DNA of 64,000 nt, from assembly GCF_025770785.1 (NCBI RefSeq), contig NZ_JANZLA010000004.1, positions 1 to 64,000 on the forward strand, given 5' to 3'. This document shows positions 1 through 10,263 of this stretch, piece after piece. The first letter of the stretch is position 1. Each line of letters starts with the position of its first letter. The translations under genes were made by a program, and so were the position numbers. A model generated the notes under the pieces. It was not told where the DNA came from. It searched no databases and worked only from the letters and a program-made list of their open reading frames with translations. The DNA comes from Cellulomonas sp. SG140. Lineage in GTDB: Bacteria > Actinomycetota > Actinomycetes > Actinomycetales > Cellulomonadaceae.

Positions 1-1
1 A

Positions 2-808
2 GCCGCGACCGGCCCCGCCAGCGGTGGCGGCACCGCGCCGCTGCCTCCCGCCGTGCCGCCCGCGGTCGCACCCGCCGCGGTGCCGCCCGCCGTGCTGCGG
101 GAGCCGGAGAGCCAGGACGACGACCCTTTCGACTTCGGACGTGTCCGCGAGGAGCCGGTCGGACGGCGCCGGTTCGACCCGACCGTGATCGTGCTCGCCG
201 TCGTCGTCCTCCTGGTGGTCATCGGCGTCGCCTTCGCGGCGAAGTCCCTGCTCAGCGGCCCGTCGGCGCACGGCGGCAGCGGTACGGCGTCCCACTTGCA
301 CTCCGCGAGCGCGAGCGCGAGCAGCTCCAGGTCGGGCACCCCGTCCGCCTCCTCCGGCGCCTCGACCCCTCCCACCGGCGGGGCCCCGGTGATCGCCTCG
401 GGCGCCTCCGTCGACGCGAACGGCACCGAGGGTGACCACCCCGAGACGGTCACCAAGGCGTTCGACGGCGACCCCTCGACCTTCTGGGTCTCGCGCACCT
501 ACAAGTCGGCGAACTTCGGCGGCCTCAAGCAGGGCATCGGCTACGTGATCACGCTGAAGCAGTCGACCACCGTCTCCTCCGTGACGCTGCACACCAACGG
601 CACCGGCGGCACGGTGGAGATCCGCGCGACCGATGCCTCGAACCCGGGAGGTGGCACGGTGCTCGCCTCCGGCCCGCTCTCGGGCAACGCCGCCTTCACG
701 CTGAAGCCGCCGACGGCGACCAGCACCCTGAGCCTGTGGTTCACGGAGCTGCCGAGCATGCCGGACGGCTCGTTCCGCGTCGAGCTGACCGAGGTCCAGC
801 TCGGCTGA
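2..808 (+). CDS. C-terminal part of a membrane protein with extracellular discoidin-like domain (pseudokinase/MviN-associated type), truncated by window start
   Basis: The reading frame is open to the left edge, so only the C-terminal part is present (about 268 residues). It shows a Pro/Ala-rich cytoplasmic stretch, a basic segment (VGRRRFD), one strong transmembrane helix rich in Val/Leu/Ile encoded near 185-255, a Ser/Gly/Thr-rich linker, and a beta-rich domain with AFDGDPSTFW, typical of F5/8-type or discoidin-like folds. In actinobacteria the gene just before trxB is usually murJ/mviN or a kinase-like protein that works with it in peptidoglycan precursor export; this tail fits the extracellular end of such a pseudokinase. 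The kinase part is outside the window, so the identity is inferred from position and architecture. Confidence 0.6.
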   Translation, partial: AATGPASGGGTAPLPPAVPPAVAPAAVPPAVLREPESQDDDPFDFGRVREEPVGRRRFDPTVIVLAVVVLLVVIGVAFAAKSLLSGPSAHGGSGTASHLHSASASASSSRSGTPSASSGASTPPTGGAPVIASGASVDANGTEGDHPETVTKAFDGDPSTFWVSRTYKSANFGGLKQGIGYVITLKQSTTVSSVTLHTNGTGGTVEIRATDASNPGGGTVLASGPLSGNAAFTLKPPTATSTLSLWFTELPSMPDGSFRVELTEVQLG

Positions 809-823
809 GCGGACGCTCGGGAC

Positions 824-850
824 GGGAACAGATGCGCCCTACGATCGGTT
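824..850 (+). promoter_or_regulatory. Candidate sigmaR/sigmaH-type promoter of trxBA
   Basis: GGGAAC (824-829) is followed after exactly 18 bases by GTT (848-850). This matches the known sigmaR/SigH consensus of actinobacteria (GGAAY, about 18 bp, GTT), and trxBA is a classical target of that thiol-stress regulon. The predicted start lies about 70 bases before the trxB GTG at 928. Confidence 0.65.
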
Positions 851-927
851 GACGCGTGCGCACGGGCCGGCGGGAGACACCCCCGACGGCCGGCGCCACA
901 GAACTCCGACAGTCGAGGGATGCACCC

Positions 928-1944
928 GTGAGCGACACCACCGATATCCGTGACGTCGTCGTCGTCGGATCCGGACCCGCCGGCTACACCGCGGCGATCT
1001 ACGCCGCTCGCGCCGGCCTGGCCCCCGTCGTCATCGCCGGGTCGGTGACCGCCGGCGGCGCGCTGATGAACACCACCGAGGTGGAGAACTTCCCCGGCTT
1101 CCCCGAGGGCATCCAGGGCCCCGAGCTGATGGAGGCCATGCAGAAGCAGGCCGAGAAGTTCGGTGCGGAGGTCGTCTGGGACGACGCCACCTCGCTGGAC
1201 CTGGCCGGACCGGTGAAGACGATCGTCACCGGCGGCGGCGACACGTACCGCGCGCGCGCCGTCATCCTGTCGACCGGCTCTGCCTACCGCGAGCTGGGCC
1301 TGCCGGACGAGAAGCGGCTGTCCGGCCGCGGCGTCAGCTGGTGCGCCACCTGCGACGGGTTCTTCTTCCGTGACCAGGACATCGTCGTGGTCGGCGGCGG
1401 CGACTCGGCCGTCGAGGAGGCGACGTTCCTCACCCGGTTCGGCCGGACCGTGACGATGGTGCACCGCCGTGACCAGCTGCGGGCCTCGAAGATCATGGCG
1501 GACCGCGCCCAGAACGACCCGAAGATCCGCTTCGCGTGGAACTCGGAGGTCGTCGGCATCGAGGGCGCCGACAAGGTGATCGGCGTGGTGCTGCGCGACA
1601 CGCTCACCGGTGAGACGCGGCAGCTGCCGGCCGGCGGGCTGTTCGTCGCCATCGGCCACGTGCCCCGCACCGAGCTGCTGGTCGGCCAGGTGGACCTGGA
1701 CGAGAACGGCTACATCAAGGTCGCGGGCCGCACCACGGCCACCAACCTGACCGGTGTGTTCGCCTGCGGCGACGTCGTGGACCACACCTATCGGCAGGCC
1801 ATCACCGCCGCCGGCTCGGGCTGCTCGGCCGCGCTCGACGCGCAGCACTACCTGGCTGGTCTGGTCGAGGAGCCGCAGGTGGTCGACCCGGTGCCCGCCG
1901 GCGAGGCGCTGGTCACCGTGCCGGGCGGCGAGGCGACCGCGTGA
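928..1944 (+). CDS. trxB: Thioredoxin-disulfide reductase
   Basis: Cytoplasmic flavoenzyme that uses NADPH to reduce thioredoxin. The 338-residue protein has the FAD-binding GSGPAGY (14-20), the redox-active CATC (139-142), the NADPH motif GGGDSA (156-161), and the C-terminal FAD-binding GVFACGDV. The start is the GTG at 928, with a GAGGGA ribosome site just upstream; an earlier in-frame start at 856 would add 24 unconserved residues and sit close to the promoter. The stop overlaps the trxA start by four bases (GTGA), so the two are translationally coupled. A sigmaR-type promoter is seen at 824-850. Length and motifs are normal for the family. Confidence 0.96.
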   Translation: MSDTTDIRDVVVVGSGPAGYTAAIYAARAGLAPVVIAGSVTAGGALMNTTEVENFPGFPEGIQGPELMEAMQKQAEKFGAEVVWDDATSLDLAGPVKTIVTGGGDTYRARAVILSTGSAYRELGLPDEKRLSGRGVSWCATCDGFFFRDQDIVVVGGGDSAVEEATFLTRFGRTVTMVHRRDQLRASKIMADRAQNDPKIRFAWNSEVVGIEGADKVIGVVLRDTLTGETRQLPAGGLFVAIGHVPRTELLVGQVDLDENGYIKVAGRTTATNLTGVFACGDVVDHTYRQAITAAGSGCSAALDAQHYLAGLVEEPQVVDPVPAGEALVTVPGGEATA

Positions 1945-2273
1945 GCGGCGCCCAGCCCGTCACCGACGCGACCTTCGACGAGCAGGTTCTGGCCTCGCCC
2001 CTGCCCGTCGTGGTCGACTTCACGGCGGAGTGGTGCGGACCGTGCCGTCTGGTCGGACCCGTGCTCGACGAGCTCGCCGAGACCTACGCCGGCACGGTGC
2101 GGTTCGTCACGGTCGACGCGGACAGCAACCCCGGCCTCGTCGCGCGGTACGGGATCGTCTCCCTGCCCACGCTGCAGTTCGTCTCCGGCGGTGAGCTGGT
2201 CGACGTGCTGTACGGCGCCCGGCCCAAGGCCGTCCTGAACGAGCAGGTGCGCAAGCTGCTGGCTGCAGTCTGA
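1941..2273 (+). CDS. trxA: Thioredoxin
   Basis: Small cytoplasmic dithiol protein, 110 residues, with the catalytic WCGPC at 31-35 and the cis-Pro loop (SLPTLQF) that close the thioredoxin fold. It receives electrons from TrxB and passes them to ribonucleotide reductase, peroxiredoxins and other disulfides. Its GTG start lies inside the trxB stop codon, so expression should follow the trxBA promoter. A 123-base gap without a clear terminator separates it from the aminotransferase gene. Confidence 0.96.
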   Translation: MSGAQPVTDATFDEQVLASPLPVVVDFTAEWCGPCRLVGPVLDELAETYAGTVRFVTVDADSNPGLVARYGIVSLPTLQFVSGGELVDVLYGARPKAVLNEQVRKLLAAV

Positions 2274-2396
2274 CCCGTCGCGGCACCGCCGCGCCTCACC
2301 GGCTCGCCGCTCGAGCCCACCGGTCACCACCCCCGGACGAGCCGTCCACCGATCCCTGCCGCCGTCCCGCACAGGTGACGTGCGACACTGACGCGC

Positions 2397-3746
2397 ATGA
2401 CTCCTTCGCCTGTGCCCGACCGCGAGACGCCGGGCCGTCCCCCGTCGTCCGCTGCCGCCGGCACCGGCACCCGCCTGGACCAGTGGCTCGGCTCCTACGC
2501 CGACCGCACGCACGGCATGCGGGCCTCCGAGATCCGAGCCCTGTTCGCCGTCGCGAACCGGCCTGAGGTCGTCTCGCTCGCCGGTGGCATGCCGTTCCTC
2601 GACGGCCTCCCGCTGGACGTGCTCTCCGACATGACGGCCCGGGTGGTGGCCACCCGCGGGCTGACGGCGCTGCAGTACGGCTCCGGCCAGGGCGACGAGA
2701 CGCTGCGGGAGCAGATCCTCGAGGTGATGCGCCTCGAGGGCATCGACGCGCACCCGGACGACGTGGTGGTCACCACCGGCTCGCAGCAGGCGTTGGACCT
2801 GGTCACGCGCATCTTCATCAACCCGGGCGACGTCGTCGTCGCGGAGGCGCCGTCGTACGTCGGTGCGCTCGGCGTGTTCCGCGCCTACCAGGCCGACGTG
2901 GTGCACACGCCGATCGACGAGCACGGGCTGATGCCGGCCGCGCTCGAGGAGACGCTGGTCCGCCTCGAGGCCGCGGGCCGCCGCGTCAAGTTCCTCTACA
3001 CGGTCCCCAACTTCCACAACCCCGCCGGTGTGTCGCTGTCCGCCGAGCGGCGGCCCCAAGTACTGGAGATCGCCCGTCGGCACGGTGTGCTGGTGCTCGA
3101 GGACAACCCCTACGGGCTGCTCGGCTTCGACAGCGAGCCGCTGACGGCGATGCGTGGCCTGGACGACGAGGGCGTGCTGTACCTCGGGTCCTTCTCCAAG
3201 ACGTTCGCCCCCGGCTACCGGGTCGGCTGGGTGGTGGCCCCGCACGCGGTGCGCGAGAAGCTGGTGCTCGCCAGCGAGTCGGCCATCCTGTGCCCGTCGA
3301 ACGCCTCCCAGCTGGCGATCTCCGCCTACCTGTCCACCTGCGACTGGCGCGGGCAGATCAAGAAGTACCGCGAGATGTACCGCGAGCGTCGCGACGCGAT
3401 GGTCGGGGCGCTCGCCGAGCACCTGCCGGACTGCAGCTGGACCGTGCCGGACGGTGGTTTCTACACCTGGGTGAAGCTGCCCGACGGCCTCGACGCCAAG
3501 GAGATGCTGCCCCGCGCCGTCACCGCGCGGGTGGCCTACGTGCCCGGCACCGCCTTCTACTACGACGGCCAGGGCGCCGACCACATGCGACTGTCGTTCT
3601 GCTACCCGACGCCCGAGCGCATCCGCGAGGGTGTCCGCCGCCTGGCGACCGTCGTGTCCGGCGAGTCGGAGCTGGTCGAGCTGTTCGGCACCGCCGCCGG
3701 CGTGTCCGACGACGTGGTGCAGTCGCCGGGTCCGGACGTCGCCTGA
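2397..3746 (+). CDS. PLP-dependent aminotransferase (class I/II, 2-aminoadipate/LysN-like)
   Basis: A 449-residue fold-type I aminotransferase. The pyridoxal phosphate lysine lies in SFSKTF (K268), with the substrate/cofactor motifs NFHNPAG (205-211) and EDNPYG (235-240) in the usual order. There is no GntR-type HTH domain, so it is a stand-alone enzyme like LysN or KAT-type transaminases rather than a MocR regulator. About 30 disordered Pro/Ser-rich residues precede the fold. The ATG at 2397 lacks a strong ribosome site. The same enzyme is common between trxA and the par locus in Micrococcales. The amino-acid substrate cannot be read from sequence. Confidence 0.88.
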   Translation: MTPSPVPDRETPGRPPSSAAAGTGTRLDQWLGSYADRTHGMRASEIRALFAVANRPEVVSLAGGMPFLDGLPLDVLSDMTARVVATRGLTALQYGSGQGDETLREQILEVMRLEGIDAHPDDVVVTTGSQQALDLVTRIFINPGDVVVAEAPSYVGALGVFRAYQADVVHTPIDEHGLMPAALEETLVRLEAAGRRVKFLYTVPNFHNPAGVSLSAERRPQVLEIARRHGVLVLEDNPYGLLGFDSEPLTAMRGLDDEGVLYLGSFSKTFAPGYRVGWVVAPHAVREKLVLASESAILCPSNASQLAISAYLSTCDWRGQIKKYREMYRERRDAMVGALAEHLPDCSWTVPDGGFYTWVKLPDGLDAKEMLPRAVTARVAYVPGTAFYYDGQGADHMRLSFCYPTPERIREGVRRLATVVSGESELVELFGTAAGVSDDVVQSPGPDVA

Positions 3747-3879
3747 GGGCGGCTCCCGGGCCCACCGCACGGGTGCGGACGCCGGCGACCGGCCCCGCCC
3801 TCGCCACATCGGTCCTCCCTGCACCACCGCTTGTTCCCCGTCCGCCCCTCGACGGACCGTTCGACTGGAGCGCAGCAGC

Positions 3880-4887
3880 GTGAACCCCACCCCGTCCTCC
3901 CCTCGGATCGTCGTGCTCGCCGGGGGCCTCTCCCACGAGCGGGACGTCTCCCTCCGTTCCGGACGTCGCGTCGCGGAGGCGCTGCGCTCGACGGGTGCGG
4001 ACGTCACGGTGCACGACGTCGACGCCGACCTGGTCCCTGTGCTCTCCGACCTCGCCCCCGACCTGGTGTGGCCGCTGCTGCACGGAGCCAGCGGTGAGGA
4101 CGGCTCCGTGCGCGACGTTCTCGCCCTGCTCGGCCTCCGGGTGCTCGGCACCGGCCCGCGCGCCAGCCGGGTCGCCTGGAGCAAGCCGATCGCCAAGACC
4201 GTGGCCTCGCGCGCCGGCATCGCCACACCGGAGTTCGTCACCCTGCCCCAGTCGCTCTTCCGCGAGCTGGGCGCCGCCAGGATCCTCGACGCGGTGGTGC
4301 GCCGCCTCGGCCTGCCCCTGGTGGTCAAGCCGTCCCGCGGGGGTTCGGCACTCGGCATGACCCTCGTGACCTCGGCGGACCAGCTGCCACGCGCGATGGT
4401 CGAGTGCTTCTCCTACTCGGACACCGCCCTGATCGAGCGCGCCGTGATCGGTACCGAGCTGGCCGTCAGCGTCCTCGACACCGGGGACGGCCCGTTCGCA
4501 CTGCCGGCGGTCGAGATCGTCACCGACGGTCCGTACGACTACGACGCCCGCTACAACCCGGGCCGCACCGAGTACTTCGCCCCCGCCCGGTTGTCCGACG
4601 AGCTCGCCGAGCGGGTCGGCGCCGTGGCCGTCGCCGCGCACCAGGCGCTCGGCCTCGCCCGCATCTCCCGCACCGACCTCATCGTCGACGCGGACGGGAC
4701 GCCCTGGTTCCTCGAGGTGAACGTGGCGCCCGGGATGACCGAGACGTCGCTGCTCCCGCAGGCGGCCGAGGCGGCCGGATTCGGGCTCGGGCCGCTGTAC
4801 CGGTCGCTCGTCGACGCCGCGATCGCCGCCTACGACAGCGGAGCGGCCACCGACCACCTGGACACCCGGGTCACCACCGACGCCTGA
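3880..4887 (+). CDS. D-alanine--D-alanine ligase family protein (ATP-grasp)
   Basis: A 335-residue ATP-grasp ligase starting at GTG 3880, preceded by GGAG at 3867-3870. The N-terminal domain has GGLSHERDVSLRSG, equivalent to the glycine-rich N-terminal motif of Ddl, and the central domain has VVKPSRGGSALGM and the metal/ATP-binding FLEVNVAPGMTETSL near the C-terminus. Ddl joins two D-alanines for peptidoglycan precursors. A second, canonical ddl is usual elsewhere in actinobacterial genomes, so this may be a paralogue with a different acceptor; the family is clear, the exact substrate is not. It does not overlap its neighbours. Confidence 0.82.
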   Translation: MNPTPSSPRIVVLAGGLSHERDVSLRSGRRVAEALRSTGADVTVHDVDADLVPVLSDLAPDLVWPLLHGASGEDGSVRDVLALLGLRVLGTGPRASRVAWSKPIAKTVASRAGIATPEFVTLPQSLFRELGAARILDAVVRRLGLPLVVKPSRGGSALGMTLVTSADQLPRAMVECFSYSDTALIERAVIGTELAVSVLDTGDGPFALPAVEIVTDGPYDYDARYNPGRTEYFAPARLSDELAERVGAVAVAAHQALGLARISRTDLIVDADGTPWFLEVNVAPGMTETSLLPQAAEAAGFGLGPLYRSLVDAAIAAYDSGAATDHLDTRVTTDA

Positions 4888-5197
4888 TCGCGACCGGGCT
4901 CGCCCGCGCGCACCGGGTGCGAGCACCGGCACGAGCGTGCCATCGCCACGGCGCCGCGCCGCACACGTCCCGCGGCTCCGACAGCGCCGAGGCGACTCGG
5001 TCGGCTCTCCCGTGTCCCGCGACCCCCCGCTCGGGGCCGGTTCCGCGCTCAACCATCTATTCGAGTAGCGGCTGATATCGCACGCCAGTTCGACGCCGCG
5101 TGCTCCAGCCCGGCTCGGACGGCTCGGCGCCAGGCCGAGCCGCGGCACAGCGCCGCCGCGGCGTGGGGCCGAAACGGCGCCTGAGCGAGCCCGCGCC
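4888..5197. other. Convergent intergenic region between ddl-like gene and parB
   Basis: About 310 bases without a gene. The clearest structure is a perfect 9-bp stem at 5120-5128/5134-5142 with a five-base loop, which could end transcription of the converging genes, although no T-run follows on either strand. An AT-richer patch lies around 5054-5085. Confidence 0.4.
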
Positions 5198-6481
5198 TCA
5201 CCCGTGGAACAAGCCGGGGTCCTCGGGGGCGAGCGTGTTGAGGATGCGGTTCAGGTCCTGGACCGAGGCGAACTCGACCGTCAGCCGCCCACGGCTCTTG
5301 CCGAGGGCGACCTTGACGCGGGTCTCGAACCGGTCGGAGAGCCGGGTCGCCAACGCGTCCAGCGCCTCGTTCCGCACCCCGGCACGCGGCGCCGTCCGGC
5401 GCTTGGCCACGAGTCCGTCCCCGCCGAGCGCCACGATCTCCTCGACCGCGCGGACCGACAGCCCCTCGGCGACGATCCGCTGCGCCAGACGCTCGATCGC
5501 TCCGCCGTCTGCCAGTCCGAGGAGTGCTCGTGCGTGACCGGCCGACAGCACCCCCGCCGCGACCCGGCGCTGGACGAGCGGCGGCAGCTTGAGCAGTCGC
5601 AGCGTGTTGGAGATCTGCGGCCGCGACCGGTGCAGGCGGGACGCCAGCTCGTCGTGGGTGCACCCGAAGTCGTCGAGCAGCTGCTGGTAGGCCGCCGCCT
5701 CCTCGAGCGGGTTCAGCTGCGATCGGTGCAGGTTCTCCAGGAGGGCGTCCCGGAGCAGGTCCTCGTCGCCCGTCTCCCGGATGATGGCCGGGATCGCCTC
5801 GAGACCGGCGGCACCGGCCGCGCGCCAGCGCCGCTCGCCCATGATCAGCTCGTAGCAGTCGCCGGCTCGCCGCACGACGACGGGCTGCAGCACACCGATC
5901 TCACGGATGGAGCCGACCAGCTCGTCGAGAGCGTCCTCGTCGAACACCGTCCGCGGCTGCCGCGGGTTGGGCCGGATCTCGTCGAGCGGCAGCTCTGCGA
6001 ACACGGCGCCCGGCACAGGGACCAGCTCGGTTCCTTCGGCCGCCCTGTCGGAGGCGGGCTCGCCGGATGCACGAGGCGCGGGTACGGCGGAGAGCTCGCC
6101 GTGCAGCCCGTCGAAGACGGCGGCCGCCGTGGACGGGCCCTCGGGCTCGATCACCGGACCCCGTGAGTCCTGGTCGTCGCCCTCAGGGTTCGACTCCAGG
6201 CTGTCCCCGCTGCTCGCGGGTGTGACCTCCGCGACCTCGTCGGCCTCGGTCGCGCTCACAGCCGGCTCGGGCGCCGTCCCGAGGGCGTCGCCCTCCATGG
6301 CCACGTCGTCCGGGTCGATCGTCGCCACGAGGGTGTCGCTGGGGCCGTCGGCGGCAGCCTGCGGGCGCGCATCCGGGAAGAAGACGTCGACCGGTCGCTC
6401 CCGGGTGGAGCGGGCGCCGTCCAGGCTCGTCGGGATCAGGGCACCGAGTCCTCGTCCCAGACCGCGTCGCTTCTCGCTCAC
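5198..6481 (-). CDS. parB: Chromosome-partitioning protein ParB
   Basis: 427-residue CTP-dependent DNA clamp that loads at parS and spreads to organise the origin. It starts with the conserved [14 protein letters not shown] (ParA-contact region), then has a disordered acidic linker (about 20-160), the ParB/Spo0J core with the CTP-binding GERRWR (215-220), an HTH (about 270-310), and a C-terminal dimer domain ending at LFHG. The linker is longer than usual. The ATG at 6481 overlaps the parA stop by four bases, so parA and parB are coupled. Six perfect parS sites lie within 5 kb upstream. Confidence 0.95.
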   Translation of the reverse strand: MSEKRRGLGRGLGALIPTSLDGARSTRERPVDVFFPDARPQAAADGPSDTLVATIDPDDVAMEGDALGTAPEPAVSATEADEVAEVTPASSGDSLESNPEGDDQDSRGPVIEPEGPSTAAAVFDGLHGELSAVPAPRASGEPASDRAAEGTELVPVPGAVFAELPLDEIRPNPRQPRTVFDEDALDELVGSIREIGVLQPVVVRRAGDCYELIMGERRWRAAGAAGLEAIPAIIRETGDEDLLRDALLENLHRSQLNPLEEAAAYQQLLDDFGCTHDELASRLHRSRPQISNTLRLLKLPPLVQRRVAAGVLSAGHARALLGLADGGAIERLAQRIVAEGLSVRAVEEIVALGGDGLVAKRRTAPRAGVRNEALDALATRLSDRFETRVKVALGKSRGRLTVEFASVQDLNRILNTLAPEDPGLFHG

Positions 6482-8208
6482 CGTTCCTCCTCCTGACCGG
6501 CCGCCATGGCCGGCATCCCCGTGCTGGAACCGTTCGTCGGAGCCGCCCCGCGCTCCGCCACCTCGCGGGCCGCTTCGAGATACGCGAGCGCGCCGGACGA
6601 CCCGGCGTCATAGGTCATCACCGTCTGGCCATAGCTGGGTGCCTCGGAGATGCGGACAGACCGGGGCACGGTGGTGCGCAGCGTCCGGTCCGGGAAGTGC
6701 TGACGCACCTCGGCGGCCACCTGCTGCGCCAGGTTGGTCCGGGCGTCGTACATGGTGAGCAGGATCGTGGAGACGTGCAGCGTCGGGTTCAGGTGCGCCT
6801 GGATCAGCTGGATGGTCTTGAGCAGCTGGCTCAGCCCCTCGAGTGCGTAGTACTCGCACTGGATCGGGATGAGCACCTCCCTCGCGACGACGAAGGCGTT
6901 CACCGTCAGCAGCCCCAGGCTGGGCGGACAGTCCACCAGGACGTAGTCCACGTCCGACAGCCCACTGGCCTGCCGCCAACCCAGGTAGCGGTCGAGGGCG
7001 GTGCGCAGGCGCGTCTCTCGCGCGACCATCGAGACCAGCTCGATCTCCGCTCCCGAGAGGTCGATGGTCGCCGGCAGGCACCAGAGCCCGGGGATCTCCG
7101 GGCTCTCCTGAACGGCCTTCTCCATCGGGAGGTCCTCGATCAGCACCTCGTAGATCGACGGCGTGCCTGCGCGGTGCTCGACGCCCAGCGCCGTCGACGC
7201 GTTGCCCTGCGGGTCGTTGTCGAGCACCAGCACCGTCAGTCCGGACTGCGCCAGGGCGGCGGCCAGGTTCACCGCCGTGGTGGTCTTGCCGACGCCACCC
7301 TTCTGGTTGGCGACGGTGATCACCCGGGTCGCAGCCGGCCGCGGGAATCGCCGCCCACGCAGCTCGATCCGGCGTCGTGCGTCCTCGTGGAGCTCCGCCA
7401 TGAGTGGGGTGTCGGCCGAGACGGACGGCAGGCTCTTCACGAGAGCTGCGCGCCGCTGCTCGTCCGACTCAGGCGCCGGTGCATCGACGTGTCGGTTCGA
7501 CGCGGGTTCATCGGACCGCTGCGGCGACGTCGGCATGCGCTCGGACCAGACGGTGGCGCACCCGGACGACGTCGCCCGACCGTCCGGCACGGGAGCGCTC
7601 GTCGATTTCGGCAGGTCGGTACCCGGCGCGGCCGTCGCCGTGTCGACTGTCGCTGGCGTCTCCATGCCGGTGCTGAGCCCTCTCGTCGTGCTGCTGTCGC
7701 CCACTCGCTGCGGCGGTTGCCCCGCGCGGTCTCCGCCCTCTGTGTGCCGCCGCGTTTCACGTGAAACCTCGTCCAGACCATCGGGTCCGTCGGTCAGGAC
7801 ATCAGGTGGTGTCTCGACATCGACCGGGACTGTCGTCGGTACGACGCTGATGGTTTCACGTGAAACAGGACCGGCCGCCAACGACACACTCGACTCGCCC
7901 GCCGCCGCGAAGCCCTGGGCGGCCTGCGTGTCGGTCGCCGATCCGCGCGCGTCCGGGGCTGGTGTCGGCTCGGCGTCCGGGGCGGCCGACCTGTGGTCCA
8001 CTGACGCGTCCTGGTTCATGTCGGCACTGCCGCCGGGGTCTGTCTCCACCCCTCGCCGGCCTGGCGCTGGCTCGGAACGATCACCGTCGCGGCGGTCACC
8101 CTGCGGACTGTTCGTGGCACCCGGTGAGAGCCACGCCAAAGCATCGGGCGACGTGCTTATCGGCTGGGCCGGCACCGGATCCGTCCGCTTGCGCTTCCTA
8201 CCGAACAC
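6478..8208 (-). CDS. parA: Chromosome-partitioning ATPase ParA with long N-terminal extension
   Basis: Deviant Walker-A ATPase that moves ParB-bound origins. The core begins near residue 295 (TRVITVANQ) with Walker A GGVGKTT (304-310) and the partner motif [12 protein letters not shown]. In front lies a Pro/Ser/Thr/Asp-rich, apparently disordered extension of about 290 residues starting with MFGRKRKR. Two perfect parS sites fall inside it and read V-S-R-E-T. The GTG start at 8208 overlaps the rsmG stop, which suggests coupling; an alternative start is the ATG at 7401 (residue 270), which would give a usual-length ParA and leave 800 bases of non-coding centromeric DNA. Third-position GC in the extension looks lower than in the core. 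Confidence 0.88.
   Translation of the reverse strand: MFGRKRKRTDPVPAQPISTSPDALAWLSPGATNSPQGDRRDGDRSEPAPGRRGVETDPGGSADMNQDASVDHRSAAPDAEPTPAPDARGSATDTQAAQGFAAAGESSVSLAAGPVSRETISVVPTTVPVDVETPPDVLTDGPDGLDEVSRETRRHTEGGDRAGQPPQRVGDSSTTRGLSTGMETPATVDTATAAPGTDLPKSTSAPVPDGRATSSGCATVWSERMPTSPQRSDEPASNRHVDAPAPESDEQRRAALVKSLPSVSADTPLMAELHEDARRRIELRGRRFPRPAATRVITVANQKGGVGKTTTAVNLAAALAQSGLTVLVLDNDPQGNASTALGVEHRAGTPSIYEVLIEDLPMEKAVQESPEIPGLWCLPATIDLSGAEIELVSMVARETRLRTALDRYLGWRQASGLSDVDYVLVDCPPSLGLLTVNAFVVAREVLIPIQCEYYALEGLSQLLKTIQLIQAHLNPTLHVSTILLTMYDARTNLAQQVAAEVRQHFPDRTLRTTVPRSVRISEAPSYGQTVMTYDAGSSGALAYLEAAREVAERGAAPTNGSSTGMPAMAAGQEEER
7754..7767. promoter_or_regulatory. parS site 1
   Basis: Perfect 14-bp core GTTTCACGTGAAAC, inside the ParA extension. 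Confidence 0.95.
7853..7866. promoter_or_regulatory. parS site 2
   Basis: Perfect core, 99 bp from site 1 and also inside the ParA extension. Confidence 0.95.
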
Positions 8209-8872
8209 GCCGCGCCCCCACTGCTCGTACTGCTCTCACGATGGTGGTCGGCTCAACGCCGTCCAGCAGCGACGAGGCGACGATCACCGGGTCCTCCCAG
8301 CCGAATCGCGCGGCGCTCTCCCTGGCGGACGCGATCTCGTCACCAGCGCGGCTTCCCTTGAGCGCCAGCAGCAGACCGCCTGGCACCACGAGCGGCGCTG
8401 CCCACCCGTAGAGCTTCTCGAGCGGTGCGACGGCCCGCGCTGTGAGCGCGTCTGCTCGCAGCCGGTCCGCGACCTCCTCGGCCCGTCCGCGCATGATCTC
8501 CACGTTCGAGAGACCCAGCTCCGTGACCACGTGTTCCAGCCAGGCGACTCTTCGGGCCATCGGCTCGAGCAGGGTGACGTGGACGGCTGGTGCCATCGCA
8601 GCGATGACCACACCCGGGAGACCAGCGCCGCTTCCCAGATCGATGAGCGTGGCCACGCCACCGAGCTGGTCGACCACCGCCCCTGAGTTCAGCAGGTGCC
8701 GCTCCCACAGCCGTGCCGTCTCGCGCGGACCGATCAACCCACGGACGGGCCCCTCGTCGACCAGGAGCCGGCGAAAGCGCTGGACGGACGGCCACGCGGA
8801 ACCGAACACATCGGGAAGGCGTGCGTCCCCGTCCAGCGGGTCGGTGACTGCCAGGTCCTGATCCGCGCCCAC
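8198..8872 (-). CDS. rsmG: 16S rRNA (guanine-N7) methyltransferase RsmG
   Basis: SAM-dependent methyltransferase that modifies G527 of 16S rRNA; loss gives low-level streptomycin resistance in several bacteria. The chosen start is GTG 8872 (224 residues), with AGGTGGAG about nine bases upstream. It matches the family length, whereas the open frame reaching 9112 would add 80 unconserved residues and cover parS site 3. Key features are RLWERHLLNS and the SAM-binding LIDLGSGAGLPGV, followed by LLEPMARRVAWLE. The stop overlaps parA by 11 bases, the common rsmG-parA-parB order. Confidence 0.92.
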   Translation of the reverse strand: MGADQDLAVTDPLDGDARLPDVFGSAWPSVQRFRRLLVDEGPVRGLIGPRETARLWERHLLNSGAVVDQLGGVATLIDLGSGAGLPGVVIAAMAPAVHVTLLEPMARRVAWLEHVVTELGLSNVEIMRGRAEEVADRLRADALTARAVAPLEKLYGWAAPLVVPGGLLLALKGSRAGDEIASARESAARFGWEDPVIVASSLLDGVEPTTIVRAVRAVGARRVR

Positions 8873-9051
8873 CCGCACCCCGCTCCACCTGTCGCCGCTC
8901 AGGTCCGGCTTCCACGGTCGGCGACCGGACCGGCCCACGGTACCCGGTCGGCACCCCGGTGGATGCCTCACACCTGGGAGACGGCCCGGGGTCCACCACT
9001 CGCTCGAGATTGCCGCACGAGCTCGGATGGGCCCGCGGCGCTGCCGACGCT

Positions 9052-9065
9052 GTTTCACGTGAAAC
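9052..9065. promoter_or_regulatory. parS site 3
   Basis: Perfect core GTTTCACGTGAAAC preceded by T, in the rsmG upstream region. Confidence 0.95.
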
Positions 9066-9360
9066 CGCGGGGTCGCCGCCGTGCGGTGTGTGGCGCCGCG
9101 GCCTGCGCTCACCGGCTGATGGCCCCCTCCCCATGATGCTCAGGTCGAGCCTCGCCCCCGAGTGCCCCGGCTGCCCTCGTCTCATGCATGCCTTTCCCCC
9201 TCTCACGCGACGCATCCCGTGGTGCGGCATAGGCGCCAGCTGCACCGAGTCGGGCAGAGCTCCGCCGGTCACTCGGCCCCGAGAGAGCGCGCCTCGGCGA
9301 CGCCGCTTGAGACGGCGTACGACCGGCGACACTGGCAGCCGCCGCCGACCTGAACCTGCT

Positions 9361-9374
9361 GTTTCACGTGAAAC
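9361..9374. promoter_or_regulatory. parS site 4 (full 16-bp consensus)
   Basis: The only copy with both flanking bases of the classical 16-mer, TGTTTCACGTGAAACA (9360-9375). Confidence 0.96.
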
Positions 9375-10142
9375 ATCCCGTCCGGATCGAGAGGTAGGAC
9401 GCTGAAGCCCGCGTCCACTGAACACTGAGCGGACCGGGACCGACTCCGCCGATGCAGCCGAGCGGTGGGCGGACCCCGATCGCGGCGCTCCGATCCCCGG
9501 GAGATGCCGCGGCGTCCCTCCCGACGAGAGGCGCGGTGGCCGCAGCCAGCAAGCCGCCTGCACGTCACGCCGTCGCCGCCGGGCCGCGGCGTCGGGGCAG
9601 CCCTTCACTGCGACGTCGACGGCACTGCTGTGCCCAGCGCTCCAACCAGCGCACAGCCCTCGGCGGCGCCCGCTCACCACCCCGTGCACGATGTGCGCTC
9701 CAGACCAAGGGCCAGCCGCGCCGCACGCCGGCGCCCTGCGCTACGCGCTGCCCTCGCCCAGAGCGCACGGCGTGAGGTCGCGCAGGCCCCGCCCGAACAA
9801 CGCCCGTCAGCGCGCCGACCACCACTAACCCGCCGGCCGTGCGACGTCCCGCCGAACTGCGGAATCCACGCCGGCCTACCAAGAAGGCGCGACATCCGGA
9901 CCGGTGTCGCCGACAACCGGACCGCGGCACGCCAACGCCGAACGGCAGCACTCCACGTGATAGCGGACGGCTCGGCGTCGCAGCACCACCGACGGGCGCA
10001 ACCAGGCGTCCGAGCCACTATCGCGCAGGTGAAGTGAGGTCCTCGAGGAGAGGTGCACCCGGCGGCGTGAGCTGAGAGGCGGCAGCATCCGCAAACTCTG
10101 CTGTGCCGTACACCACGCAGGAACGGCGCCTCGACCTCCGCC

Positions 10143-10156
10143 GTTTCACGTGAAAC
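10143..10156. promoter_or_regulatory. parS site 5
   Basis: Perfect core with C before and A after, in the rsmG-jag spacer. Confidence 0.95.
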
Positions 10157-10263
10157 ACGGCATCGCGACCGACCCGGAAGTCCGCGCCAAACCCTCAGAG
10201 ATGCAGGGCGCGACACAGTCGGCCCCGGCCGCCCTCGTCGTCCCAACCCAGCGCGCCCAAACG

